Assembly: GCA_030602585.1 (NCBI GenBank)
Contig: JAUVZJ010000006.1
Coordinates: forward strand, 1 to 64,000
Reading direction: 5' to 3'
From: Candidatus Methanophagales archaeon
Lineage (GTDB): Archaea; Halobacteriota; Syntropharchaeia; Alkanophagales; Methanospirareceae
DNA length: 64,000 bases
Positions within the stretch are counted from its first letter, which is position 1. Each line of letters starts with the position of its first letter. The notes beneath the pieces are model-generated. The model searched no databases. It was not told where the DNA came from and saw nothing but the letters and a program-made list of their open reading frames with translations. Below, piece after piece: positions 1 through 10,286 of the stretch. A program made the position numbers and the translations under genes.

Positions 1-92
1 CCCGGTCTCATTCCGAACCCGGTAGATAAGCCTGCCAGCGTTCCTTATTGTACTGAGTTGCGCGAGCACTTGGGAACTAAGGATCGCTGCTA
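1..92 (+). rRNA. rrf: 5S ribosomal RNA, 3' portion (truncated by window start)
   Basis: Begins with the conserved 5S core 'TCTCATTCCGAACCCGGTAGATAAGCCTGCCAGCG' and continues into a typical 3' half; 3' end approximate. Confidence 0.85.
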
Positions 93-144
93 TGCCTCAA
101 CCCTTTTCTTTTGAAAAAGAAAAGCGTTGACGGAAAAGAAATCC

Positions 145-1464
145 ATGAAACAAGTAGACAACGATGATGCAAAGAAATGGAAAATCTTAGCTGCAATCTT
201 CTTAGCAACCACCATAATATCTGCATCTCTCGCTGGATATTGCGTACATAGGGTTATGGAGGAAAGTGGCTTTCCTAGTGGCTTTCCTCCGGTACGTTAT
301 ACCTTTGATGTTGCCGTTTCACAGGAAGGATGTGCTTTTGTCGTAGACGGAACTACCGGAATGAAAGTATTCAAGCTAAATTCAGATGGAACCCGAATGG
401 AACCAATCTCTTTTCTGTTCCCACCCAGGGGGCATTATTTTAGAAATATTAAAATTCAGGACAACTATGCCTTCATAGCTGATATAGCTGATAACCCTAA
501 GTCGGAAAACGCCGTAGGTGGAGGAGGAGTAATCGCAGTTGATATATCAGATCCTTACAAACCAAAAATTGTAGATATGGCTGAAAAAGGTATGGGTCTG
601 GGCTTATTTATAAAAGATAATTATGCCTATGTAGCTGTTGGTCAAGAAGGACTTGTCATCTATGATATTAAAGACCCAACTTCTATGAGACTTATAGGTA
701 CATGTCGTACACCTGGCACTGCCTGGGATGTGTGGGTTTCCGGGGACTACGCCTTTATTGCTGATCTTGAAAAAGGACTAGCAATCGTTGATGTTTCTAA
801 TCCAACATTACCTAAACAGATAGCGCAGGCATCATGGGAAGGAACAATACACATATTTAGCATGGATTTAGAGTCAGAAAAGTACTTGAATAATGGTACC
901 ATATCAAAAGAATTATTAAACATATTTGCAAATGATGGTCTTTCACTTATGGAAGATGATACTGTTATGAAAGAGAATGAAGACAGATGGGTAATAATAG
1001 AGAATGATGAGAAAAGTTACATCATCCAAAAAGAGGAAGAAAAACTAAACGTCTACATGGTACAGTCCTGTGCGGAGATAGTTAGAGGAGAAGAGAACTT
1101 TGTGTATGTGGCTGCTGGGCCACAGGGCTTGATAGTAATAGATGTGTCTAACCCCTTTGAGCCAAAGGTGGTATCACAGTTCAAATCTACAAATGATGCA
1201 TGTGCTGAGGGACTGGCTGTACGGGATAATCTTTTGTATATAGCAAATGGAAACCTCGTAGATCCTACGGACAATGGTCTTCTCATAATAGATGTGTCAG
1301 ACCCTTCAAGCCCAAAAATAGTTGGAAAAGCCTCCTTCTCTGGATGGGTTGAAGGAGTAGCACTGCTCGAAGATAGGGCATTTGTTGCAAACACAGGGAA
1401 GGGTACCGCACTAATTGATATATCTAACATTAAGAAACCGTTGTTATTATCAAGAGCACCATAA
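145..1464 (+). CDS. Membrane-anchored/secreted LVIVD-repeat beta-propeller protein
   Basis: N-terminal hydrophobic segment (ILAAIFLATTIISASLAGYCV) and repeated 'G(L)xVIDVSNPxxPK' LVIVD-like units; ATG at 145 preferred over TTG at 127. Confidence 0.75.
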   Translation: MKQVDNDDAKKWKILAAIFLATTIISASLAGYCVHRVMEESGFPSGFPPVRYTFDVAVSQEGCAFVVDGTTGMKVFKLNSDGTRMEPISFLFPPRGHYFRNIKIQDNYAFIADIADNPKSENAVGGGGVIAVDISDPYKPKIVDMAEKGMGLGLFIKDNYAYVAVGQEGLVIYDIKDPTSMRLIGTCRTPGTAWDVWVSGDYAFIADLEKGLAIVDVSNPTLPKQIAQASWEGTIHIFSMDLESEKYLNNGTISKELLNIFANDGLSLMEDDTVMKENEDRWVIIENDEKSYIIQKEEEKLNVYMVQSCAEIVRGEENFVYVAAGPQGLIVIDVSNPFEPKVVSQFKSTNDACAEGLAVRDNLLYIANGNLVDPTDNGLLIIDVSDPSSPKIVGKASFSGWVEGVALLEDRAFVANTGKGTALIDISNIKKPLLLSRAP

Positions 1465-1683
1465 ATTAAGAAAATTAGAGATGGTTGAACACATAACTTT
1501 TCTCCGTTTAGGGTGGCGGGTAGGGCGCTGCAGGTTTATCCTTTTTGTTGCCTTCACAAGGAAGCAGATTAGAGGCGTTTATCCTATTGTCCCGATTTTT
1601 TAATTTTGAGGGGTTTGTAGAGTTCCCAATCTGTTTCCAAAATGAAAATGTTTTATATTTGACATAAGCAATTTAAAAGCACG

Positions 1684-3693
1684 ATGAACTCAAAAGACCC
1701 GCTAACAATTTTAACCACCGTGTTCAATCATAGCTCTTTTCGGTTCAATCAAAAAGAAATAATAGACAATGTTTTAACCCCGAAGAACACGCTTGCCATT
1801 CTACCCACGGGTGCCGGGAAGTCTATCTGTTTCCAAATACCTGCATTGATATTTGATGGATTGACAGTTGTGGTGAGTCCGTTAATCGCATTGATGAAAG
1901 ACCAGGTGGACAATCTGAAGAAGAATGGGGTTCTTGAAGCGGCGTATATTAATTCCATGCTGGATTCCAGTTCAAAAGAACGGATATACGAGCAATTAAA
2001 GGAATCGAAATTGAAGATGTTGTATGTCGCTCCCGAAACATTCGTAGATAACAAATTGATGAGTATATTAAAGTCGTGTAATATCAGCCTGATAGCGATT
2101 GACGAGGTGCATTGCATTTCTGTCTGGGGTCATAACTTCAGACCCGACTATTTACGACTGCAAGGTGTAATAAAGGCACTAAACAACCCCCCTCCGCCTG
2201 TGCTTGGATTGACTGCTACCGCCACTAAAACCGTTGAAGAGGATATACAAAAACAATTGGGTATCAACTGTGACGTGTTCAAAGACAGTTTTGACCGTAA
2301 GAACCTGTTATTTTCCGTGCTCACCTTGAAAAGCGCCATTAGAAAAGAAGAGTTACTCAAAACGCTGTTAACACAACTCAAAGGCTCTGCTATCGTTTAC
2401 GTCAATTTCACAAGAACCGCAGAAGAACTGGCTAAATATCTGGCTGGGGAGGGGTTGAGCGTATCGCATTATCACGGTCAAATAGCGGATAAAGAAGAAA
2501 GGAAGAGGATACAAAATGATTTTATAAGCGGTAAAACGAGAATCGTGGTTGCCACCAATGCATTTGGGATGGGCATTGACAAAGAGGATATAAGGGCGAT
2601 AATCCATTACAATCTGCCGAAATCTATTGAGAGCTATTATCAGGAGGTTGGGCGTGCGGGAAGGGATGGAAAGATAGCGAATTGCATCTTGCTTTATTCT
2701 AAAGGGGATGAGAGAAAACTAAAAGGATTGATAAAACGAAATACGCCATCAGCAAAGCAAATTAAAGCAGTGCTTGACCTGTTGACAGAAGGGGTAGGTA
2801 AATTGAGTTATGTGAACGTGAAGAGGGTAGCAAACGATTTGGAGCTGAATGAAGTTCCCATCAGATTGATTTTGCATCATCTTGAGAGGCTGGTAGCGAT
2901 AAAAACGTATTTCAGGATTTACAGACGTGCGGTGGTGAGAATGCAGAATGCAGACGTTAAGCCACTAAAATTTTATCAGCAAGAGGCGGAAGAGATAATC
3001 AGGAATGCGTATTTCAAGAGGTATTTGAATAGTTGGTTGGATTTGGAAGTGTTGAGCAGTTCGGTTAAAATATCCATTCTGGGGATAAACAATGTGTTGC
3101 GGGAGTTGAAAATTGCAGGGATAATAGAACTTGAAGAACGTGATTTTTGCACGCCTATCAAAGTCAATCCAGGTATAAAAGACGTTGATATGAATGAGCT
3201 TCTTGAGATTTTCCGGCGCCTGGAAGAGAGCAATCTAAGAAAGGTCGAGAACGTGGTGGAATATGTGGAGAGTGAGGAGTGCAAGAGGAAGTTCATTTTG
3301 AATTATTTCGGTGAAGAGTATGGTGGGGAGTGCAATGCGTGCAGTGTTTGCAATCCGTTTTTGCGTCACATAGGAGAGGATGTTGAAGCGGAAGGAATAC
3401 CAGTCACCGATGAGGGAGGGAAAGAAATAGATTCGCGGTTGCCGGTGAAAAGAGAGGAGGTAATTGGCGAATTCGTAAATTTGAGCGTGTTTGAAGCGTT
3501 GAAGAAGTGGCGAAAAAATATTGCGGCTGAGAGGAATATCCCGGCTTATTGCGTTTTTCACAATAGCACGTTAATCGGCATAGCAAATCAATTGCCGAAG
3601 ACAAAGGAGGAGTTAGAGGGGATTAAAGGAATTGGAGAAAAGAAGATTGAATCTTATGGTGATGAGATATTAAAGATAGTGAACGGAAATTAA
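1684..3693 (+). CDS. recQ: RecQ-family ATP-dependent DNA helicase
   Basis: Walker A 'LPTGAGKS', 'DEVHCISVWGHNFRPDY', 'GFGMGIDK'-like 'AFGMGIDKEDIRAIIHYNLPKSIESYYQEVGRAGRDG', Cys cluster and C-terminal HRDC-like region. Confidence 0.93.
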   Translation: MNSKDPLTILTTVFNHSSFRFNQKEIIDNVLTPKNTLAILPTGAGKSICFQIPALIFDGLTVVVSPLIALMKDQVDNLKKNGVLEAAYINSMLDSSSKERIYEQLKESKLKMLYVAPETFVDNKLMSILKSCNISLIAIDEVHCISVWGHNFRPDYLRLQGVIKALNNPPPPVLGLTATATKTVEEDIQKQLGINCDVFKDSFDRKNLLFSVLTLKSAIRKEELLKTLLTQLKGSAIVYVNFTRTAEELAKYLAGEGLSVSHYHGQIADKEERKRIQNDFISGKTRIVVATNAFGMGIDKEDIRAIIHYNLPKSIESYYQEVGRAGRDGKIANCILLYSKGDERKLKGLIKRNTPSAKQIKAVLDLLTEGVGKLSYVNVKRVANDLELNEVPIRLILHHLERLVAIKTYFRIYRRAVVRMQNADVKPLKFYQQEAEEIIRNAYFKRYLNSWLDLEVLSSSVKISILGINNVLRELKIAGIIELEERDFCTPIKVNPGIKDVDMNELLEIFRRLEESNLRKVENVVEYVESEECKRKFILNYFGEEYGGECNACSVCNPFLRHIGEDVEAEGIPVTDEGGKEIDSRLPVKREEVIGEFVNLSVFEALKKWRKNIAAERNIPAYCVFHNSTLIGIANQLPKTKEELEGIKGIGEKKIESYGDEILKIVNGN

Positions 3694-3739
3694 AGACAAA
3701 GATAAAATATACCTACCAAATTAGATACAGGATAGAACA

Positions 3740-6700
3740 ATGGAGAACATTGCCAATGTCATGGATAGGCATTCCCTGATGGAATTCCTGAACCGCTTGA
3801 ATTATCAAACCGAAGAGGTCATCCTTGACAAAGAAATAGACTTAGACCTGCCAGAACGAGCTAAGGACATTATTAAATCCATTGCTCTCATAAGCGATTA
3901 CAAAACTGACGGTACGCAATTCAGGATTTATATTATTGAAGCGGAACGCTTACGCCGAACTGACATAAGAACTGTTCTGGAACCTTTCTACACCGGACAC
4001 CCGCAGGTAAATACCCTTTTTGTTTTTACCCCCGAGAAGTATAATCCACTTGTTCTCGTAAGTCCTCAACGAGTTCTTTCCCCGGAAGATAGGACAAAGA
4101 CAAAACTGAAACTCCGTATTCTCCGGATAGATCGGGATAATGTTTATCATACTGACTTGGAGGTTTTAGAAGCCTTGAAACTCACTCCGGGCGAAGCGGA
4201 CCCTTCAGAAATCTGGGCAAAACATCGTGACGCCTTCAGCATCGAGAAGGTAACAGAGGAATTCTTCAAAACCTATAAAGACAAATTTGACCATCTTAAA
4301 GAAGCTTTAGAGTTGAATAAGAGAAAAATCATATTTTTTAAAGACGAGAAATATCTTGAAACTTTCGCACAACGCATTCTCGGAAGGCTGATTTTTCTTT
4401 ACTTCCTGCAAAAGAAAGTCTGGCTAAACAAGGATAAGAAGTTCGTAGGCAATTTGCTGGATAGAGCCGAAGAGGAACATAAGAATTTTTACAAGGAGTT
4501 TTTAGAACCGCTATTTTTTGAGGTGTTGAACGAGCAAAGACATAACAGCGAGTCGCCTTTTGGAACAATTCCGTATTTAAATGGCGGGCTTTTTGAAAAG
4601 GATTATAATTTCGAGGTAAAGTTGCCAAACGGGATATTTAGGGAGATAATAGATTTCTTTAACCGCTATAACTTTACGGTTCAGGAGAACACGCCGTTAG
4701 AGGTGGAAGTGAGCCTTGACCCTGAACTGCTTGGTAAAATGTTTGAAAATATGCTTGCTGAGAAGGAGAGAGGCGAGAAGGGAACTTTCTACACTCCTCG
4801 CCCTATCGTGCATTATATGTGCAGGGAGAGCTTGAAAGAATATCTTGCCGCTTTTACAGATATTGCGAGGTATAAAATCCTGACGCTCGTGGAAGATAGT
4901 AGCACAGGGGATTTATCTGGTGATGAAGCCGAGAAACTTTGCAAAGCGCTGGATGAAGTTCGGATTCTCGACCCGGCAGTGGGTTCAGGTGCTTTCCTCG
5001 TGGGAATGATGCACGAGATTATCAATCTAAAAACAGTCCTGACGGATAAATTAAAGATAGCGGTAACGAATGCAGAGCTTAAAAGAGAGATTATTAAATC
5101 CAATCTTTATGGTGTGGATATAGAACCGGAGGCGATTGAGATTGCCAGACTGCGACTCTGGCTTTCGTTGGTAGTAGATGAAGAACTTGACGACGTGGAG
5201 CCATTACCAAACCTTGATTATAAGTTGCTCGTGGGAAACAGCCTCGTAGAGAGTTGGCGAGGAAAGAAATTACTGGGAAAGGAGGTGTATCAGAAAACCT
5301 TCGGAGAAGATGAAACACTGAAATTGATTGAGGAACTCAGGAATCTGAAAGAGAAACTTCTGAATGAAACGAACACGGATGAGAAGAAGAAACATCGTGA
5401 GCGTTCAGAGGAAATAGAATGGCAGTTAATTGAGAAGGGACTAAGCGAAGAGGCAGAATGGAAAACAAGGCGGGCACTTGAAATAAGTGGAAAATACAAA
5501 CAATACGAGCATCCAGAGCGTAAAATGTCGGCAAAAGAGAAAAAGGAATTGAAGAAATTGAGAGAAGAAGCGGAGAATGCGGGAAGATTTTTGGAAGATA
5601 TAAAGAAATCAGGCGAAAAAGCATTTTTCCTGCCTCAGATACATTTTGCCGAGGTGTTCACCGAAAGAGGAGGTTTTGATATTGCCATTGCCAATCCGCC
5701 GTACGTAAGAACGCAGAAACTCTCTAAATTACCATATCGAGACGATTTAGAACTTCATTTTGGCTTTATTGATGACTTCTACGTGCATTTCACTTTCCGC
5801 GCTTTTGAGCTCGTAAGACCGAAGGGGATCGTAACGTTCATCACGTCGGATACCTATCTCACGCTTGCATGGAAAGAGAGGATGAGAGAATTTTTGCAAG
5901 ATAATCGGATTAGAAGGCTTATACTCACGCCAAAAGCTTTTCGGGCAACGGTTAATACTGCTATTTACATCACTCAGAAAGAACATCTTGCGGATTATAA
6001 CTTCACGTTCCTGGATGCAAGAGAGGTTAGTGGCAATGAAGAAGGGAACTGGGAAGACAAACTCATCGTGTTTGAGGGATTGAAGGAGGTAAAGCAATAC
6101 GATACGCAGAATCCTGTAAGGATCGGCGATAAGGAATTGGAAGTATCTTACAGTCGACAGGCAGATGTCGGGCAGTTCCGAGTGCCTGTGGAACTATACA
6201 AGAAAGCGATTAAGCGGGTATTTTTCTCGCCAACAGCGAAGAACTTGAAGTTGTACGAGAAGTTCATGCCGATAATGAAAGAACTTCATGAGAAGTGGTG
6301 GGATAAGATAAAATCAAGCAAGGATATACAGAAGAACAAAAAGGAAATAGAGAAATATTTGAAGATGTTAAAGCCCGGCGACGTTACTCTTTTGGGATTG
6401 ATTACAAATGGTGGGGTAGGCTTACAAACATCAGACAATGGAAGGTTTTTAGCAGTGCTCGAAGGCACGAAAGAGGCGAAAAGGATTGAGGAAAGGCTTG
6501 AAGAGTTTGAAAGGAAGTGGGAGAGGAAAGAGCCGAAAATATATGAGAAATGTCAGGAATTGTTGGCAACCCATTCCAGAAACGATGCGCTGGATAAACT
6601 GAGAAAGGAATTTGAAGAGAAGATGTTAGGGTTTCCAAGAGGGTTCATCTACAAGGTGATCAAGAAAGAGGACGTTTTTGATGCGGCTTCTTATCTTGAG

Positions 6701-7453
6701 GGTCTTGCGCCTGAGATAAGGGATGTTATGCGAAGGGTGATAATTTTTGGTGGTATTCCAGAAAAAGAAAGCGATGTGAAAAGTCTGCGGAAGCTACCGA
6801 AGTTGCCTGATGATTTGAAAACGTTGGATACGGACTTGAAAAAGAAGGTGGAGGAAGAGTATGGGAAGCTGAAAGAAAAAGGTAGATGGATAGCTTTTAC
6901 CAGAGGTGGAGAAGCTGAAAATATATACTTGACCCTTACGGATCGATTCATAGATTGGTCACGAGATAGTGTGAAGTGGCTATTCAATAATTCAGGAAAA
7001 AAGGGTTCCGGAATGCCGGTCATAAGAAATCCACACTATTATTTTACTGAAGGCGTAACTTACATAGACGTTGGTGGAGCCGAGATAAAAGCGAGAATTT
7101 TGCCTTCTTCAATCTACGACCACACAGCACATTCTTTTTTCCCTGACGAGAAGGACATCTCACCAAAGTATCTCTTAGGAATACTGAATACTACTTTTGC
7201 TTCTTATTTTGCAAATGAATATTTGAATCATACAATGCACTTTGAACTTAACGATATCCGATTGTTTCCCGTTGCCATTCCAACCGAGAGCCAGCGAAAA
7301 GAGATAGAAAGCCTCGTTGACAAAGCGATTGAGATACAAAAGAAGCGGTATGCCTCTGATAAAGAGGAAGAGAAATCGGAGTTCTGGAAAGAACTTCAGA
7401 GGGTGCAGGAACGAATAAATGGGGAGGTGGAGGGGATATATGCGGGAAGTTGA
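3740..7453 (+). CDS. Eco57I/type IIG-like DNA adenine methyltransferase (restriction-modification)
   Basis: Motif I 'ILDPAVGSGAFLVGMMHEI' and catalytic 'IAIANPPYVRTQKL'; about 1240 aa. Confidence 0.9.
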   Translation: MENIANVMDRHSLMEFLNRLNYQTEEVILDKEIDLDLPERAKDIIKSIALISDYKTDGTQFRIYIIEAERLRRTDIRTVLEPFYTGHPQVNTLFVFTPEKYNPLVLVSPQRVLSPEDRTKTKLKLRILRIDRDNVYHTDLEVLEALKLTPGEADPSEIWAKHRDAFSIEKVTEEFFKTYKDKFDHLKEALELNKRKIIFFKDEKYLETFAQRILGRLIFLYFLQKKVWLNKDKKFVGNLLDRAEEEHKNFYKEFLEPLFFEVLNEQRHNSESPFGTIPYLNGGLFEKDYNFEVKLPNGIFREIIDFFNRYNFTVQENTPLEVEVSLDPELLGKMFENMLAEKERGEKGTFYTPRPIVHYMCRESLKEYLAAFTDIARYKILTLVEDSSTGDLSGDEAEKLCKALDEVRILDPAVGSGAFLVGMMHEIINLKTVLTDKLKIAVTNAELKREIIKSNLYGVDIEPEAIEIARLRLWLSLVVDEELDDVEPLPNLDYKLLVGNSLVESWRGKKLLGKEVYQKTFGEDETLKLIEELRNLKEKLLNETNTDEKKKHRERSEEIEWQLIEKGLSEEAEWKTRRALEISGKYKQYEHPERKMSAKEKKELKKLREEAENAGRFLEDIKKSGEKAFFLPQIHFAEVFTERGGFDIAIANPPYVRTQKLSKLPYRDDLELHFGFIDDFYVHFTFRAFELVRPKGIVTFITSDTYLTLAWKERMREFLQDNRIRRLILTPKAFRATVNTAIYITQKEHLADYNFTFLDAREVSGNEEGNWEDKLIVFEGLKEVKQYDTQNPVRIGDKELEVSYSRQADVGQFRVPVELYKKAIKRVFFSPTAKNLKLYEKFMPIMKELHEKWWDKIKSSKDIQKNKKEIEKYLKMLKPGDVTLLGLITNGGVGLQTSDNGRFLAVLEGTKEAKRIEERLEEFERKWERKEPKIYEKCQELLATHSRNDALDKLRKEFEEKMLGFPRGFIYKVIKKEDVFDAASYLEGLAPEIRDVMRRVIIFGGIPEKESDVKSLRKLPKLPDDLKTLDTDLKKKVEEEYGKLKEKGRWIAFTRGGEAENIYLTLTDRFIDWSRDSVKWLFNNSGKKGSGMPVIRNPHYYFTEGVTYIDVGGAEIKARILPSSIYDHTAHSFFPDEKDISPKYLLGILNTTFASYFANEYLNHTMHFELNDIRLFPVAIPTESQRKEIESLVDKAIEIQKKRYASDKEEEKSEFWKELQRVQERINGEVEGIYAGS

Positions 7454-7557
7454 GAAGTGTGAGATAAGAAAAATTTGCTGAAAAAAAAATTCGATAAAGG
7501 TTGAGTATAGCTTTAGTTGCGAAATATTTATATTGATCTTATATATATTCCATTCAC

Positions 7558-9567
7558 ATGGGCAACATGGATATAGGTAGAGCTAAAAGCACAAGTCACT
7601 ACACGATGACGATATCTAGGACTACGGTAGACAAGCTCGGCATCAAGTTGTACGATAAGGCATCTGCAGTAGTTGGAGAACTTATCGCGAACTCTTACGA
7701 CGCCGACGCAGAGAACGTAACGATTAAGATGCCTCTTAATAGATGGTTAGCCACTAAATCAGGTGGTGATGTAGTTGATCAGGGGTTTGAAATCTTAGTA
7801 GAGGACGACTGACATGGAATGACCCCCGATGAGATCAATGAGTTTTATCTTAGGGTTGGAGCTAACGCTAGAGAAGACGACAGGAGAGGGCCTTATTCAC
7901 GTGATAAAGAACGGGCAAGAATGGGCCGTAAGGGTATTGGAAAACTGGCACCATTCGGTATCTGTAAAACTATCGAGGTCCAAACCGCAGGCGAAGAAAA
8001 TGATGGAGATAACTTCAGGGTTGCACACTTCGTCATGAACTTCGACGACATTAACCAAGAGACGGATGAACCTTATCACCCAGAAATCGTTTCCGACGAC
8101 GGCACCTTATCTCAAAAGAGAGGAACGATAATAAAACTTCGGAATTTTTATCACAGACGCACCCCTGATGAAGAGACTTTTCACCGTCAGATTGCTAGGT
8201 CTTTCGGTACTAAACTGCCGGATTTTAAAATAAAAATTGAAAACACAGAAAACGGGAACGTATCTGAGATAGGCGAATTAGATGTCGAGATCGAAGAGGA
8301 GACAAAAATAAATGTTGATGATAGGCCCCCCGTGACAATGGAGGACGGAACAACTTTGCCGGTGAAAGGTTGGGTGGCTTACACGAAGCATCCTTACAAA
8401 AACGAAGAAGTTGCAGGTGTCAGAATTTACACTAGAGGGAAGATAGGAGCAAGTACTAGGGACTTCGGTCTGAAGGCAGGATTCACAGGTGAGCATACTC
8501 TTCGGTCTTATCTTGCTGGCGTTATACATGCAGAGTGGCTGGACAAAGACGATGGCGAAGATCTCGTACACACTGGTCGACAGGATATCCTTTGGGCTTC
8601 CGAGGAAGGAACTGCGTTTATGAAATGGGGGCAGCAACTACTAAAAGAGCTGGCAACAAAATCTAGAACCCCTCTGAGAGAAAAAGCGTGGCGTGTGTTC
8701 TTAGAGCGGTCTAATTTGGAAGAAGAAGCAAAAGAACGATTTCACGACAAAGAGGTTGTGAAGCAAGCTATGGTTGTTGGAAAAGTCATAGGCCAAGTTA
8801 CCTCTTTAGATGACCTAACAGATGAAAGTTATACACAAAAAATCAAAGAGTTAGTCCTGACAATAACGCCTCACAAGATGCTGGTGGACAAATTAAAAGA
8901 AGTCGAAGAAAAGGGAGTGGGGACTCCTTTAGGTGTTATCTCTGCTATCTTCAACGACGCCAAGGTTGCAGAAGCGTCCTCACTTGGTCAAGTCGCCATG
9001 GTACGAATTGACATCGTAGACAAACTGGAGCAGCATCTTCAATCAGGAGCATCGGTAGATGAAAGTGCACTCCAAAAATTGATAGAGAGTGCATCTTGGC
9101 TGGTGGATCCCAGGTGGACTGTCTTACAAGCTAATAAGTCGTTCGAAACCCTCCGCTCTGCGTTTGAGACTTGGTACCGAGATCAACATGGAACAGAAAT
9201 AACGACGACAACGTTAAGCGGTTTGCAGAGACCTGACTTTGTGATGATGCACGTAGGGCGCGGTGTGGAAATTGTGGAAATTAAGAGGCCAAGACACGCG
9301 CTTATAGATGAAGAGTTTGAGAGACTGCGATCGTATATTGGGGCGTTGGATAGATTTCTGGAAGCAAATCCAAATTTTAAGGAGGATTTTCCAAAAGTAC
9401 ACGCCACATTGATATGTGACAGTTTAAGATTAGGAGCAACCCCTCAACTGGCCTACGATAAGCTGAAAGATGACAGAAAGTTAAAAAAGAAAACTTGGTG
9501 GGAAATCTTGCAAGACACGAAGAAAGTTAACCAAGATTTCCTCGATGCCCGCAGTCCATCTGAGTGA
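7558..9567 (+). pseudogene. MORC/MutL-like GHKL ATPase fused to a C-terminal PD-(D/E)xK-like nuclease, interrupted by an in-frame TGA at 7810-7812
   Basis: Two ORFs (7558-7812, 7819-9567) in the same frame. 'GELIANSYDADAENVTI' (N box), 'VEDD*HGM' (DxGxG motif with TGA at the G), 'RKGIGKLAPFGI'; C-terminal 'RPDFVMMHVGRGVEIVEIKRP'. Confidence 0.8.
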
Positions 9568-9590
9568 TAACTCATTTTAGTCTACCAATT

Positions 9591-10286
9591 TTATTGTTTA
9601 TCACTTAGCATTTTCAATGGGTATTTGCATAGGCGTACTAAAGGGCAAACGTCACAAAGAGGTCGTTTCTTACAGACCATTAATGCGAAGTCTAGTAGTG
9701 CCTCGTGATAAGTCGCTGCTCGCCCTTTTGGAACGAGTTTCTGAGAGATCTTTTTGATATCATCGTTATTTACCCCACAGGACTTTGGTAAGTCAAATAT
9801 TCTAGTTAAAACGCGAACTACGTTGGTGTCGACAATTGGAATATCTCGACGAAAGCCAAAACAGAGAATCGCAGAGGCAGTGTAAGACCCCACTCCTGGA
9901 AGTTGCATCAGCTCGTCTCGATTATTTGGTACGTTTCCGCCGTACTTCTGGCATATTGTCTTCACTGCGCTGACTATCCAAGGCAGCCTCTTTTTCAATC
10001 CCATTGGACGGCTGATTTGCTCGAGTTGTGTCAGATCCGCCGAAGCAAGTTTTTCAGGTGTTGGGAAACGTGTAATGAAAGAAGGATAGAATTTAGCGAC
10101 CCTGTCGGCGGGAGTGCGTTGGAGGAAGAACTCTGCTACGAGCACGCGGTAAGGATTAGGATTCACCCTCCAGGGGAATGTCTTTTTATTACTTCGATGC
10201 CAAACGAGCAAAGTCCTCGTGATAGTTTGTTCGCGTGATTTCACGATTTCACCTCTTCCGTTACGATAAATGGCCGTACTCCTCAA
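9591..10286 (-). CDS. HhH-GPD DNA glycosylase of the MutY/Nth superfamily, probably Mig-like thymine-DNA glycosylase
   Basis: 'LMQLPGVGSYTASAILCFGFRRDIPIVDTNVVRV' HhH-GPD plus Asp, [4Fe-4S] cysteines 'CKKRPLCDVCPLVRLC'; overlaps the m5C methyltransferase gene by 26 nt. Confidence 0.85.
   Translation of the reverse strand: MRSTAIYRNGRGEIVKSREQTITRTLLVWHRSNKKTFPWRVNPNPYRVLVAEFFLQRTPADRVAKFYPSFITRFPTPEKLASADLTQLEQISRPMGLKKRLPWIVSAVKTICQKYGGNVPNNRDELMQLPGVGSYTASAILCFGFRRDIPIVDTNVVRVLTRIFDLPKSCGVNNDDIKKISQKLVPKGRAATYHEALLDFALMVCKKRPLCDVCPLVRLCKYPLKMLSDKQ

Noticed and set aside
1053-1430. 125-aa minus-strand ORF
   Set aside because: Lies fully antisense to the LVIVD-repeat gene; composition typical of spurious antisense ORFs. 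The same reasoning excludes most other antisense ORFs in the track.
7810-7812. Selenocysteine at the in-frame TGA
   Set aside because: The position corresponds to a conserved glycine, not a catalytic Cys/Sec, and no SECIS was identified by eye; a GGA to TGA substitution is simpler.
7829-8038. 69-aa + strand ORF overlapping the MORC-like gene
   Set aside because: Alternate frame within a well-supported coding region.
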